From JBOCEF01 sp047610385 (GTDB lineage: Bacteria > Pseudomonadota > Alphaproteobacteria > Rhodobacterales > Rhodobacteraceae), in assembly GCA_047610385.1 (NCBI GenBank), contig JBLGAC010000006.1:1-64000 (forward strand): a stretch of 64,000 bases of DNA. Direction: 5' to 3'. Made by a program: the position numbers and the translations under genes. Below are positions 53,582 to 62,565 of this stretch, piece after piece. Under the pieces are notes generated by a model. The model ran no database searches and had not been told where the DNA came from. It saw only the letters and a program-made list of their open reading frames with translations. Each line of letters starts with the position of its first letter. The stretch's first letter is position 1.

Positions 53582-55333
53582 ATGGATATCCGTCAGATTT
53601 CGCCCGAATTTTCTGCCGCGCCACAGATCTCGGTGCAGGACGTGGGCGCCGCCGCCGCCGCGGGTTACCGCGCCATCATCTGCAACCGGCCTGAGCAGGA
53701 AAGCCCCGACCAGCCCGCCACCAAGGACATCCGCGCCGCAGCGCAGGCCCATGGCATGGCGTTCCGGCACATCCCCGTGGTGGCCGGTGCCGTGGTCGAT
53801 GCGGATGTTGACGCGTTCCGCAGCGCGATGGCCGAATTGCCCGGACCGGTGCTGGCCTATTGCCGCACGGGCACGCGGTCAGCCACGCTGTGGGCGCTGT
53901 CCAAGGCCCCAACCTTGTCGGTTGACGCGGTGCTGAACGCAGCCGCGGGCGCGGGCTATGACCTGTCGGCCATGCGCCCGCGGCTCAGCGCCCTGTCGAA
54001 AACCAACCATATCGCCGCGCCTGAGGCCTGGTCCAAGCGCGCCACACGCCGCCATCGGGTGGTGATCGTCGGTGGCGGCGCGGCCGGGATTTCGACCGCC
54101 GCGTCCCTGCTGGCGCGCCGTCCCGGCATGGACATCGCGATTATTGAACCAAACGACGTGCATTATTACCAGCCCGGCTGGACGCTGGTCGGCGGCGGCG
54201 TGTTCAAGCGCGCCGAGACCGCGCGCCTGATGGCCGACGTGATGCCGAAAGGCGTGACATGGGTCCGCGCAGCCGTCACCGGGTTTGAACCGGAGATGGG
54301 CCAAATCGTGCTCGAGGACGGTGAGCGCATCGCCTATTCGGCGCTGATCGTGGCGCAGGGGCTGAAGCTGAACTGGGACGGCATCAAGGGCCTGCGCGAC
54401 ACGCTGGGCAAGAACGGCGTCACATCAAACTACATGTTCGATATGGCACCTTATACGTGGGATCTGGTGCAGGCGCTGAAGGGCGGCAAGGCGATCTTCA
54501 CCCAACCGGCCATGCCGATCAAATGCGCTGGCGCGCCGCAAAAGGCGATGTATCTGTCGGCTGATCACTGGTCGCGGACCGGGCGGCTGGCTGACATCGA
54601 CATCGAATTTTGCAACGCTGGCGGCGCCCTGTTCGGGGTTGCCGATTATGTGCCTGCGCTGATGGAATATGTTGGCAAATACGGCATTGGCCTCAGCTTC
54701 AATGAAACGCTGGTTGAGGTCGACGGCCCGAACAAAACCGCGTGGTTCGACGTGACTGGCCCTGATGGACCCGAACGGGTGGCGAAAAAATTTGATATGC
54801 TGCATGTCTGCCCGCCCCAGACCGGGCATGACTTCATCGCCGCCTCGCCGCTGGCCAATGCGGCGGGCTGGGTTGAGGTCAACCCCGAGACCTTGCAGCA
54901 CACCCGTTTTGGCGATGTGTTCGGGCTTGGCGACGGATGCTCTGCCCCCAACGCCAAGACCGCCGCGGCGGTGCGCAAACAGGCGCCTGTGGTCGCTGAG
55001 AACCTGATCGCCATGCTTGAGAAAAAGGGCCCGCGCGCGGTCTATGACGGCTACGGATCGTGCCCGCTGACGGTGGAGCGGGGCAAGATCGTGCTGGCCG
55101 AATTCGGCTATGGCGGCAAGATTCTGCCATCGCTGCCGACCTGGATGATCGACGGCAAAAAGCCGACGCGGCTGGCGTGGTTCCTGAAGGAAAAGCTGCT
55201 GCCGCCGATTTATTGGCACGCGATGCTCAAGGGCCGCGAATGGCTGGCGAAGCCCACGATCCTGCCCATGCAGCCCGCCATGCATGAGGCGCAGGAGGCC
55301 TGCGATTTTCAGGAGCAGAAAAAAGCCTCCTGA
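53582..55333 (+). CDS. Fusion of a DUF442 phosphatase-like domain and an SQR-like FAD oxidoreductase
   Basis: A 583-residue protein. Residues 1-140 form a DUF442/TIGR01244 tyrosine-phosphatase-like domain (MDIRQISPEFSAAPQISVQD, catalytic loop AYCRTGTRSATLWAL). Residues 158-583 form a flavoprotein with the FAD Rossmann motif RVVIVGGGAAGISTAASLLA, IIEPNDVHYYQPGWTLVGGG, the conserved Cys in MPIKCAGAPQKAMYLSADHW, and FGLGDGCSAPNAKTAAAVRK, which are sulfide:quinone oxidoreductase features. The role is probably oxidation of sulfide to a persulfide acceptor, feeding the dioxygenase upstream. The fused form is known in rhodobacters and rhizobia. It lies 77 bases after the MBL gene on the same strand. 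Confidence 0.88.
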   Translation: MDIRQISPEFSAAPQISVQDVGAAAAAGYRAIICNRPEQESPDQPATKDIRAAAQAHGMAFRHIPVVAGAVVDADVDAFRSAMAELPGPVLAYCRTGTRSATLWALSKAPTLSVDAVLNAAAGAGYDLSAMRPRLSALSKTNHIAAPEAWSKRATRRHRVVIVGGGAAGISTAASLLARRPGMDIAIIEPNDVHYYQPGWTLVGGGVFKRAETARLMADVMPKGVTWVRAAVTGFEPEMGQIVLEDGERIAYSALIVAQGLKLNWDGIKGLRDTLGKNGVTSNYMFDMAPYTWDLVQALKGGKAIFTQPAMPIKCAGAPQKAMYLSADHWSRTGRLADIDIEFCNAGGALFGVADYVPALMEYVGKYGIGLSFNETLVEVDGPNKTAWFDVTGPDGPERVAKKFDMLHVCPPQTGHDFIAASPLANAAGWVEVNPETLQHTRFGDVFGLGDGCSAPNAKTAAAVRKQAPVVAENLIAMLEKKGPRAVYDGYGSCPLTVERGKIVLAEFGYGGKILPSLPTWMIDGKKPTRLAWFLKEKLLPPIYWHAMLKGREWLAKPTILPMQPAMHEAQEACDFQEQKKAS

Positions 55334-55521
55334 CCAGTTTTCGGCCCCACGCTGCCGCTGCACCCCTGCGCGGGGTCGAAAAAGCGGTCGGGGCGGCACG
55401 TTGGCAAGACGCCGCCGCCCCGTTCGATCCATTGCCCTTGGCCCCGCGCTTTAATCCGCAAAACCGCGCGGCCCACGTGATATTCTGCCCCGCATGCCCG
55501 CCCTGAACGCCCGGAGAGCCC

Positions 55522-57282
55522 ATGTCCCTCGCCCGCTATCTGCCGATCCTCGACTGGGGAAGCCGCTACAACAAGGCGACGATGACCTCAGACCTCGTGG
55601 CCGCGGTGATCGTGACCATCATGCTGATCCCGCAATCCTTGGCCTATGCGCTGCTGGCGGGCCTGCCGGCTGAGGTCGGGCTTTATGCCTCCATCGCGCC
55701 ATTGGTGCTGTATGGCATCTTTGGCACCAGCCGGGCGCTGGCGGTGGGGCCGGTGGCGGTGGTGTCGTTGATGACCGCCGCAGCGGTGGGGGAACTGGCG
55801 GTTCAGGGCACGCCTGAATATTACGGCGCTGCCATCGCGCTGGCGCTGCTGTCGGGGCTGATGCTGACGGCGATGGGGCTGCTGAAGCTGGGGTTTCTGG
55901 CCAATTTCCTGTCGCACCCGGTGATCTCAGGCTTCATCACCGCGTCCGGCATCATCATCGCGACCAGCCAGCTCAAGCACATTCTGGGTGTGTCGGCGTC
56001 GGGGCACAATCTGCTGGATCTTGGGGCGGACTTGATCTTCAAGCTGCCCGAAACCAATCTGCCAACGCTGGTGATCGGGGTCTGCGCGACCGGCTTTCTG
56101 TTCTGGTCGCGCCGAAAGCTGAAGCCGTTCCTGCTGGCCAAGGGCGTCAAGCCGATCCTGGCGGACATTCTTGCCAAGGCCGGACCGGTGGCCGCGGTGG
56201 CGGTGACCACGCTGGCAACATTCACGTTCGGGTTGCAGGATTTCGGGGTCAAGGTGGTCGGGTCGGTGCCCCAGGGCCTGCCGCCGATCGCCATGCCCGC
56301 GATTGATCTTGACCTGTGGTCGTCGCTGCTGATGTCGGCGCTGCTGATCTCGGTCGTCGGATTTGTGGAATCGGTGTCGGTCGCCCAGACGCTGGCGGCC
56401 AAGAAGCGCCAGCGCATTGTGCCGAATCAAGAACTGATCGGACTGGGCGCGTCCAACATCGGCGCGGCCTTCACCGGCGGGTATCCGGTGACCGGCGGGT
56501 TTGCGCGGTCAGTGGTGAATTTTGATGCGGGCGCTGAAACCCCGGCCGCGGGCATCTACACCGCCATCGGCATCGGGCTGGCAACGCTGCTGCTGACGCC
56601 GCTGCTGTATTTCCTGCCGACCGCCACGCTGGCCGCCACCATCGTGGTCGCGGTGCTGTCGCTGGTGGACCTGGGCGCGCTGAAGCGGACCTGGACGTTT
56701 TCGCGCCCTGATTTCGCGGCGCAGGCGGCGACGATCTTGCTGACATTGGCCTTCGGGGTTGAAATCGGGATCATGGCGGGCGTCGGATTGTCGGTGTTTC
56801 TGCATCTCTATCGCACGTCAAAACCCCATTGCGCCATCGTCGGCCAAGTGCCGGGGACGGAGCATTTCCGCAACGTTCTGCGCCACGACGTGATCACCGC
56901 GCCGGACATCTTCACCATCCGGGTCGATGAATCGCTGTATTTCCCCAATGCGCGCTTTCTTGAGGACCGCATTTCCGATGCCGTCGCCGCCGATCCCGCG
57001 ATCCGCCACGTCATCTTGATGGCCCCGGCGGTCAACGACATCGACGCCTCCGCGCTTGAAAGCCTTGAGGCGATCAACCACCGCCTGAAGGATGGCGGCG
57101 TGACCTTGCACCTGTCGGAGGTGAAGGGCCCAGTGATGGACCGGCTGAAACGGTCACATTTCTTGCAAGAGCTTACGGGGCGCGTGTTTCTGACTCAATA
57201 CGACGCGTTCCACGCCCTTGCCCCCGAATTGGCGGAGGCGGCCCTGAAGGCCCGCCGCACCACCATGTCCCCCACAGCCTGA
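55522..57282 (+). CDS. SulP-family inorganic anion transporter with STAS domain
   Basis: A 586-residue membrane protein of the SLC26/SulP family. The transporter part has 10-12 hydrophobic segments, beginning MTSDLVAAVIVTIMLIPQSL and AYALLAGLPAEVGLYASIAP, with the signature AVGPVAVVSLMTAA and the core AFTGGYPVTGGFARSVVNFD. The C-terminal STAS domain (about residues 460-560) contains FTIRVDESLYFPNARFLEDR and LMAPAVNDIDASALESLEAI. In this context it probably exports sulfite or sulfate produced by the persulfide pathway; uptake of sulfate or bicarbonate is the alternative. It precedes a DUF2892 gene by 14 bases. Confidence 0.88.
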   Translation: MSLARYLPILDWGSRYNKATMTSDLVAAVIVTIMLIPQSLAYALLAGLPAEVGLYASIAPLVLYGIFGTSRALAVGPVAVVSLMTAAAVGELAVQGTPEYYGAAIALALLSGLMLTAMGLLKLGFLANFLSHPVISGFITASGIIIATSQLKHILGVSASGHNLLDLGADLIFKLPETNLPTLVIGVCATGFLFWSRRKLKPFLLAKGVKPILADILAKAGPVAAVAVTTLATFTFGLQDFGVKVVGSVPQGLPPIAMPAIDLDLWSSLLMSALLISVVGFVESVSVAQTLAAKKRQRIVPNQELIGLGASNIGAAFTGGYPVTGGFARSVVNFDAGAETPAAGIYTAIGIGLATLLLTPLLYFLPTATLAATIVVAVLSLVDLGALKRTWTFSRPDFAAQAATILLTLAFGVEIGIMAGVGLSVFLHLYRTSKPHCAIVGQVPGTEHFRNVLRHDVITAPDIFTIRVDESLYFPNARFLEDRISDAVAADPAIRHVILMAPAVNDIDASALESLEAINHRLKDGGVTLHLSEVKGPVMDRLKRSHFLQELTGRVFLTQYDAFHALAPELAEAALKARRTTMSPTA

Positions 57283-57295
57283 AGGAGCTGTCATC

Positions 57296-57487
57296 ATGTC
57301 CATGAAAAACATCGGATCAACCGACCACATCGCGCGCATCGTGCTGGGCGTGGTTCTGATTGCATTGGCGCTGACCGGCGTGTTTTCGCCTTGGGGCTGG
57401 ATCGGCCTCGTGCCGCTGGTGACCGCCATCGTCGGCGTGTGCCCGATCTATTCGATCTTTGGGATGCGCACTTGCAAGCTTGACTGA
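57296..57487 (+). CDS. DUF2892 small inner-membrane protein
   Basis: A 63-residue protein. It has the DUF2892 layout: MKNIGSTDHIARIVLGVVLI, two transmembrane segments, then VCPIYSIFGMRTCKLD with the two conserved cysteines. YgaP-type membrane partners of rhodaneses have this domain, which suits a role beside a sulfide-oxidation cluster. It begins 13 bases after the SulP stop and has GAAGGAGCTG ahead of the ATG. A perfect terminator follows at 57516. Confidence 0.88.
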   Translation: MSMKNIGSTDHIARIVLGVVLIALALTGVFSPWGWIGLVPLVTAIVGVCPIYSIFGMRTCKLD

Positions 57488-57515
57488 CCGGGGTGCGGTG
57501 ACGGACCCTGCGCCT

Positions 57516-57545
57516 CCCGCGCGCCTTATGGCGCGCGGGGTTTTT
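57516..57545 (+). terminator. Intrinsic terminator of the sulfur gene block
   Basis: CCCGCGCGCC pairs with GGCGCGCGGG (10 bp) around TTAT, and GTTTTT follows. It ends the unit of the SulP and DUF2892 genes. Confidence 0.85.
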
Positions 57546-57578
57546 CATCGCTGTGGCACCTCAGCTTTGCAGCGTGGG

Positions 57579-57607
57579 TTGCTAAAAACGTAAGTCTGCC
57601 ATATAAT
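57579..57607 (+). promoter_or_regulatory. Sigma-70-type promoter of the marR gene
   Basis: TTGCTA (-35) and TATAAT (-10) are separated by exactly 17 bases. The start of transcription would fall near 57614. TTGACACATGTAA just downstream (57615-57627) overlaps the start and could be the regulator's own operator. Confidence 0.6.
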
Positions 57608-57641
57608 ATAAACTTGACACATGTAAAGGAACTGCTGCTCT

Positions 57642-58160
57642 ATGACCGCATCTTCGCCCGACGCCGCCGCCACGCCCGACGCCGCAACAGGCGTGCATGA
57701 CCGTGATGGATTGGCCGGGCGCAGCTTCACCGCTGACAGCCTCGGGTTCGTGATCCAGGATGTGGCGCGGATGCTGCGCGGTGCCTTTTTGGGCCGCGTG
57801 GCTGAGACTGAGATCGACCTGACCGTCGGCGAGGCCCGCGCGCTGGTCTATGTCTCCGGCGGCGCAGGCATGCGCCAGACCGCGATTGCAGAGCGTATGG
57901 GCGTGGAGCCGATGACCTTTTGCGGCTTTGTCGACAAGCTTGAAGGCCGCGGACTGGTGGAGCGTCATGCCCATCCCGACGACCGGCGCGCCAAACAGGT
58001 GCTGCCCACCGATGCAGGCTGCGCGGCGCTGGAGCGGTTCGCTCCCCTGTCGCGCGAAATCATCGCCGAGGCCACCGACGATCTGACCGAAGAAGAATTC
58101 CGCGTGTTCCGCAGCGCCCTGCTGAAGATGCGCGCGCGGCTGGCCGCCCCGAAGGCCTGA
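57642..58160 (+). CDS. MarR-family transcriptional regulator
   Basis: A 172-residue protein. The winged-helix domain (about residues 60-125) has IDLTVGEARALVYVSGGAGM, the recognition helix RQTAIAERMGVEPMTFCGFV and the wing GRGLVERHAHPDDRRAKQVL (the DxRxxxxxLT-type signature). The first 30 residues are Ala/Asp-rich and likely disordered. MarR proteins repress exporter or detoxification genes and release DNA when ligands bind or cysteines oxidise; one Cys sits in the recognition region (TFCGF). It is followed within 70 bases by a Bcr/CflA exporter, the probable target. Confidence 0.88.
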   Translation: MTASSPDAAATPDAATGVHDRDGLAGRSFTADSLGFVIQDVARMLRGAFLGRVAETEIDLTVGEARALVYVSGGAGMRQTAIAERMGVEPMTFCGFVDKLEGRGLVERHAHPDDRRAKQVLPTDAGCAALERFAPLSREIIAEATDDLTEEEFRVFRSALLKMRARLAAPKA

Positions 58161-58234
58161 CCAGCGCGGCAATCGCGCCGCCCGCACCCCCCAACTTGCC
58201 ACCCCTGCACCCATCCGGGTGCCACAGGATGACC

Positions 58235-59476
58235 ATGAGCGTCGCTGACCTCTTACCCACCGACGCGCCACGCCCGGCCATGTCGCCCCGCCGCGTGACG
58301 CTGGTTTGCGCCGCGATGGTGGCGCTCGGGCCGCTTGCCATGGCGCTTTACACCCCCGCAATGCCCGCCATCGCAGCTGATCTGGGCGTGTCAGGCCCGG
58401 CGGTGAAGATGACGCTGACCGCCTATTTTGCGGGCTTTGCGCTGGCGCAATTGGTGGCAGGTCCGCTGTCGGACGCGCTGGGGCGGCGTGCAACGCTGTT
58501 CTGGTTCACCACGCTGTTCGTGCTGGCAACAATTTGGGCGATCACCGCGCAGGACATCGAACACCTGATCGCCGCGCGCGCGGTGCAGGGGGTCGGCGCC
58601 TCGGTCGGGGTGGCCGTGTCGCGCGCCCTGGTGCGCGATCTCTATGTCGGCGAGGCGTCTTCGCGCATCATGAACGCCATCGGCATGACGCTGGCCGTTG
58701 GCCCAGCAATCGCGCCGACCATCGGCGGGCTGACGCTGGAAATTCTGCCATGGCCGGCGGTGTTCGGGCTGATGCTGATTTATGCGCTGGCGTTGATGGC
58801 GCTGGTGCATCTGCGGCTTGAAGAAACCGTGACCCGTGACATGTCGCGGTTCCGCCCGCGCAAGCTGGCGCGCAATTACGCGGTGCTGCTGCGATCGCGC
58901 GCCTTCGTGTCGGCGTCGCTGATCATGGCCGGGTCGGCGGGCACGCTTTACGCGCAGGCGACGCTGCTGCCTTTCGTGCTGATCGACCAGGTGGGGCTGA
59001 CCCCGGCTGAATTTGGCATGTCGATGATCCTGCAAACCGGCAGCTTTTTCCTTGGCGGTGTCGTGGTGCGCCAGTTGTTGAAGCGCCACGGCGCGCGCGA
59101 TCTGGCGGCACCGGGGCTGGCGCTGCTGGTGCTGGGCGCCGGGCTGCTGATCCCCCACGCGACGGGCTCAGTGCCGACCTTGTTCAACACCATGGGGCCG
59201 ATCGGGATTTATGCGTTTGGCATCGCCTTTGTGATGCCCTTTGCCAGCACTGCGGCGATGGCGCCGTTTCCCCATATGGCCGGGGCGGCGGCGGCGCTGT
59301 TGGGGTTCGCGCAGATGGGCGGCGGGCTGGTCGGCGGCGTGATCGGCGCGTCATTCGGCGATCCGGCGGTGGGTCTGGGGATTGTGGCCCCGGTGATGGC
59401 GCTGACGGCGGTGTTGGCGTTTTGGGTGTGGCGCGCCATGCCCAACCCGGCAAATGAACCGCCAGAGGCGGGCTGA
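58235..59476 (+). CDS. Bcr/CflA-type MFS multidrug exporter
   Basis: A 413-residue transporter with twelve predicted helices of the DHA1 (drug:H+ antiporter) type. Seen are LGPLAMALYTPAMPAIAADL, motif A GPLSDALGRRATLFWFTTLF and the Bcr/CflA segment AARAVQGVGASVGVAVSRAL. ATG 58235 is preferred because AGG lies 7 bases upstream (ATG 58229 is close). The MarR gene upstream on the same strand suggests paired control. The ars operon begins 40 bases downstream with its own promoter. Confidence 0.88.
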   Translation: MSVADLLPTDAPRPAMSPRRVTLVCAAMVALGPLAMALYTPAMPAIAADLGVSGPAVKMTLTAYFAGFALAQLVAGPLSDALGRRATLFWFTTLFVLATIWAITAQDIEHLIAARAVQGVGASVGVAVSRALVRDLYVGEASSRIMNAIGMTLAVGPAIAPTIGGLTLEILPWPAVFGLMLIYALALMALVHLRLEETVTRDMSRFRPRKLARNYAVLLRSRAFVSASLIMAGSAGTLYAQATLLPFVLIDQVGLTPAEFGMSMILQTGSFFLGGVVVRQLLKRHGARDLAAPGLALLVLGAGLLIPHATGSVPTLFNTMGPIGIYAFGIAFVMPFASTAAMAPFPHMAGAAAALLGFAQMGGGLVGGVIGASFGDPAVGLGIVAPVMALTAVLAFWVWRAMPNPANEPPEAG

Positions 59477-59480
59477 CTGC

Positions 59481-59520
59481 TTGCCCACGCCAAACAATTC
59501 CGATATTCATGAAATATGGA
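59481..59520 (+). promoter_or_regulatory. ars promoter and operator overlapping the start codon
   Basis: TTGCCC (59481-59486), 17 bases, then TATTCA (59504-59509) fit a -35/-10 pair that would place transcription start at the A of the arsR-arsC ATG (59516), a leaderless message. An imperfect palindrome, ATTCC-G-ATATT then AAATAT-GGAAT (59498-59522), covers the -10 and the start codon, the usual position for an ArsR operator. No ribosome site precedes the ATG. Confidence 0.5.
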
Positions 59521-60304
59521 ATCGTTGATCGACGCATCTGCGGCCTTCGCAGCCCTCGGCTCTCCCGCTCGGCTGGAGGCGTTTCGCCTTCTGGCCCGCC
59601 ACGCCCCTCATCCGGTGCGCGCGGGCGACATCGCCGCCGCCCTCGGGCGCCCGGCCAACACCATGTCGGTGCAGCTTGCGGCCCTGTCGCGCGCGGGGCT
59701 GATCATCGGCGCGCGTGCGGGCAAAACGGTGTGCTACCGGGCAGACCCATCGCGGATATCATCATTGCTCGGATTTCTGGGGGATGATTGCTGCAACGGA
59801 CGGACCGAGATTTGCGCCCCGCGCAGGGTCACCACCGCGCTGCATGTGCTGTTTGTGTGCAGCGGCAACGCCGCGCGATCAGTGGTGGCTGAGGGGATGC
59901 TGAACGCCCGCGCCCATGGCCGGATGCGCGCCAGTTCTGCCGGATCACGGCCACGCAACGCCATCGCGCCAGAGGCCGCCGCGATCCTGCGCAATATGGG
60001 CGTTGCCGCACGCGCGCCCCGCGATTGGCGCATGGTGCACGAAGCCCCCGACATGGTTTTCACCCTGTGCGACCACACCGCGGATGAAGCGCCGCCGATC
60101 TGGCCCGGCCGCCCACTGCACGCCCATTGGGCGCTGCCAGACCCGCTGGCGCCCACAGACCTTGCCGCCCGCGCCGCCGCCTTTGCCGACCTGACCGACA
60201 CCCTTTCTGCCCGCATCGACGCGCTTTTGGCCCTGCCGCTGGCGCGGATGGAGGTGGGCGCGCTGCAATCAGCGCTCGACGCCATCGCGCTTGGCGACGT
60301 CTGA
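59516..60304 (+). CDS. ArsR regulator fused to a low-molecular-weight-phosphatase arsenate reductase (ArsC)
   Basis: A 262-residue two-domain protein. Residues 1-95 are an ArsR winged helix (FAALGSPARLEAFRLLARHA, GDIAAALGRPANTMSVQLAA, LSRAGLIIGARAGKTVCYRA) followed by two cysteines in DDCCNGRTEIC. Residues 108-240 are a low-molecular-weight phosphatase-type ArsC with the catalytic loop VLFVCSGNAARSVVAEGML (Cys115, Arg121) and the DP loop ALPDPLAPTDLA. One polypeptide would thus sense arsenic and reduce arsenate. ATG 59516 is the only start that keeps the ArsR helix; no ribosome site precedes it. The GAPDH and arsJ genes follow in the same operon. Confidence 0.88.
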   Translation: MESLIDASAAFAALGSPARLEAFRLLARHAPHPVRAGDIAAALGRPANTMSVQLAALSRAGLIIGARAGKTVCYRADPSRISSLLGFLGDDCCNGRTEICAPRRVTTALHVLFVCSGNAARSVVAEGMLNARAHGRMRASSAGSRPRNAIAPEAAAILRNMGVAARAPRDWRMVHEAPDMVFTLCDHTADEAPPIWPGRPLHAHWALPDPLAPTDLAARAAAFADLTDTLSARIDALLALPLARMEVGALQSALDAIALGDV

Positions 60305-60328
60305 GCGCCCGACACCAAGGACATGCCC

Positions 60329-61342
60329 ATGCCCCGCATCGCGATCAACGGCCTTGGCCGCATTGGCAAGCTCGCGCTCCGCGGCTTTCTTTCGGATGGT
60401 GCGGGGGGCGACATCGTGCTGCTGAACGACGCCGCTGGCGACGCCGCCACCCATGCGCATCTGCTGGAATTTGACACGGTCCATGGCCGCTGGTCCGGCG
60501 ATATCTGCGCTGCGCGCAACATGCTGACAGTCAACGGCCGCGCCATGCGGGTGACCGATGCCGCGCGCCTAGAAAACCTGCCACTGCGCGACATGGGCGT
60601 GGATCTGGTGGTGGACTGCACCGGCGCCTTCAAATCTGAGGCCAGCCTTGCGCCCTATTACGCGGCGGGGGTGCGCAAGGTGGTGGTGTCTGCGCCCATC
60701 AAGGATGCGGGAGCGCTGAACCTCGTGTATGGGGTGAATGATCACCTGTATCGCGCTGAGGTACATCACCTTATCACAGCGGCAAGCTGCACAACCAACT
60801 GCCTTGCGCCAGTGGTGAAAGTGATGCATGAGGCTTTTTGTATAAAGCACGGATCTATAACGTCGATTCACAATGTAACCAACACTCAGACCATTGTGGA
60901 CCGCCCGCACAAGGACCTGCGGCGCGCGCGCTCGGCGTTGAACGCGCTTGTGCCCACCACAACCGGGTCGGCCAAGGCCATCGCAATGATCTTTCCTGAG
61001 CTTGAAGGCCGCCTGAACGGCCATGCGGTGCGCGTGCCGCTGCTGAACGGATCGCTCACCGATTGCGTGTTTGAGCTGGAGCGCGCCACCACGGCACAAG
61101 ACATCAACGCCGCCTTCATCGCCGCCGCGGACGGTCCGCTGAAAGGCATTCTGGGGTTTGAGGCCCGCCCCCTCGTCTCCACCGATTTCACCAATGACCC
61201 GCGCAGCGCGATCATTGATGGGCCAAGCACCATGGTCATCAACGGCACGCAGGCCAAGATCTATGCCTGGTATGACAATGAATATGGCTATGCCCAGCGG
61301 CTGGCGGACGTGACCCGCATGGTTGCGGCATCGATGGCATGA
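60329..61342 (+). CDS. gap: Glyceraldehyde-3-phosphate dehydrogenase of the ars operon
   Basis: A 337-residue GAPDH. The NAD Rossmann motif is RIAINGLGRIGKLALRGFLS, the catalytic loop AASCTTNCLAPVVKVMHEAF (active-site Cys), and the C-terminal YAWYDNEYGYAQRLADVTRM is typical. Beside arsJ, such enzymes use arsenate in place of phosphate and make 1-arseno-3-phosphoglycerate, which ArsJ exports. ATG 60329 has AAGGA at a proper distance; ATG 60323 is too close to it. Its stop overlaps the arsJ start (ATGATG), indicating coupling. Confidence 0.93.
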   Translation: MPRIAINGLGRIGKLALRGFLSDGAGGDIVLLNDAAGDAATHAHLLEFDTVHGRWSGDICAARNMLTVNGRAMRVTDAARLENLPLRDMGVDLVVDCTGAFKSEASLAPYYAAGVRKVVVSAPIKDAGALNLVYGVNDHLYRAEVHHLITAASCTTNCLAPVVKVMHEAFCIKHGSITSIHNVTNTQTIVDRPHKDLRRARSALNALVPTTTGSAKAIAMIFPELEGRLNGHAVRVPLLNGSLTDCVFELERATTAQDINAAFIAAADGPLKGILGFEARPLVSTDFTNDPRSAIIDGPSTMVINGTQAKIYAWYDNEYGYAQRLADVTRMVAASMA

Positions 61343-62565
61343 TGCGGCCCGCTGGCCTTGGGGCCTATCTGGTGGTCACGGCGGCGTATTGGGCGTTCAT
61401 GCTGACGGATGGCGCACTCAGAATGCTGGCCCTTTTGCACTTTCACGGGGCCGGTTTCAGCCCTGTGCAGCTGGCCTATCTGTTCGTGCTTTACGAAATC
61501 GCAGGCATTGTCACCAACCTGTCCGCGGGCTGGATCGCCGCGCGGTTCGGGCTGACCACCACGCTTTATGCCGGGCTGGGGTTGCAGATCGCGGCGTTGA
61601 TGGCGCTGACGCAGCTGGATGCGGCGTGGTCAATCGGGGCCTCGGTCGTCTTCGTGATGGGGGTGCAGGGGCTGGCCGGGGTGGCCAAGGATCTGACCAA
61701 GATGTCGTCGAAATCGGCGGTGAAACTGCTGGCGCCTGAAGGGGCCTTGTTCAGCTGGGTGGCGACACTGACCGGGTCCAAGAACGCGGTCAAAGGGCTG
61801 GGCTTTGCGCTTGGGGCCGGGCTGCTGGCGGCGCTGGGGTTCGCGGGCGCGCTGTGGGCCATGGCCGGGGCGCTGGCGCTGATCTTGATCGGCGCCGCCA
61901 TCTTTATGCCCACAGGCCTGCCCCGCGGGCGCGCAGGCACCAAGTTCCACGAGGTCTTTTCACGTAATCCGCGCATCAACCGGCTGAGCCTGGCGCGCGT
62001 GTTCCTGTTCGCGGCCCGCGACGTGTGGTTCGTGGTCGGCGTGCCGGTGTTTTTGGCCGATGCGCTGTCAGGGGGCACCGCGGGCCCGCGCGGAGCGTTC
62101 TTTGCGGTGGGCGCGTTCATGGCCGTCTGGGTGATTTTTTATGGGGCTGTGCAGGCCGCAGCGCCCCAGATTTTGCGCGCAAAAACCCGCAATCTAAACG
62201 CCATGTCCGCACGCACCGCCCCATGGGCCGCGGGGCTGGCGCTGATCCCGCTGGCGCTGGCCGTGGCGGCATGGGGGATGGGCGCATCGCCCGCGCTGAC
62301 CGCAACCCTGATCGCGGGATTGCTGGGCTTTGGCGCGGTGTTCGCGGTCAATTCAGCGCTGCATTCATACCTGATCCTCGCCTATGCATCGGCGGGCCGG
62401 GTCAGCATGGATGTGGGGTTTTATTACATGTCCAACGCGGCTGGCAGGCTGATCGGGACGCTACTGTCAGGGATCAGCTATCAGGTTGGGGGGTTGCCGC
62501 TGTGCCTTGCGGCATCCGGGATCATGGCCGGAGCCAGCGCATTGGCCGCCCGACGTTTGGTCTAA
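61339..62565 (+). CDS. arsJ: Organoarsenical exporter ArsJ (MFS)
   Basis: A 408-residue membrane protein with about 12 hydrophobic segments. It has ArsJ features: AAYWAFMLTDGALRMLALLH at the start, YLFVLYEIAGIVTNLSAGWI, VQGLAGVAKDLTKMSSKSAV and VFLFAARDVWFVVGVPVFLA. ArsJ extrudes 1-arseno-3-phosphoglycerate, completing arsenate resistance with the GAPDH upstream. The ATG overlaps the gap stop. No terminator was seen in the 330 bp that follow. Confidence 0.93.
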   Translation: MMRPAGLGAYLVVTAAYWAFMLTDGALRMLALLHFHGAGFSPVQLAYLFVLYEIAGIVTNLSAGWIAARFGLTTTLYAGLGLQIAALMALTQLDAAWSIGASVVFVMGVQGLAGVAKDLTKMSSKSAVKLLAPEGALFSWVATLTGSKNAVKGLGFALGAGLLAALGFAGALWAMAGALALILIGAAIFMPTGLPRGRAGTKFHEVFSRNPRINRLSLARVFLFAARDVWFVVGVPVFLADALSGGTAGPRGAFFAVGAFMAVWVIFYGAVQAAAPQILRAKTRNLNAMSARTAPWAAGLALIPLALAVAAWGMGASPALTATLIAGLLGFGAVFAVNSALHSYLILAYASAGRVSMDVGFYYMSNAAGRLIGTLLSGISYQVGGLPLCLAASGIMAGASALAARRLV

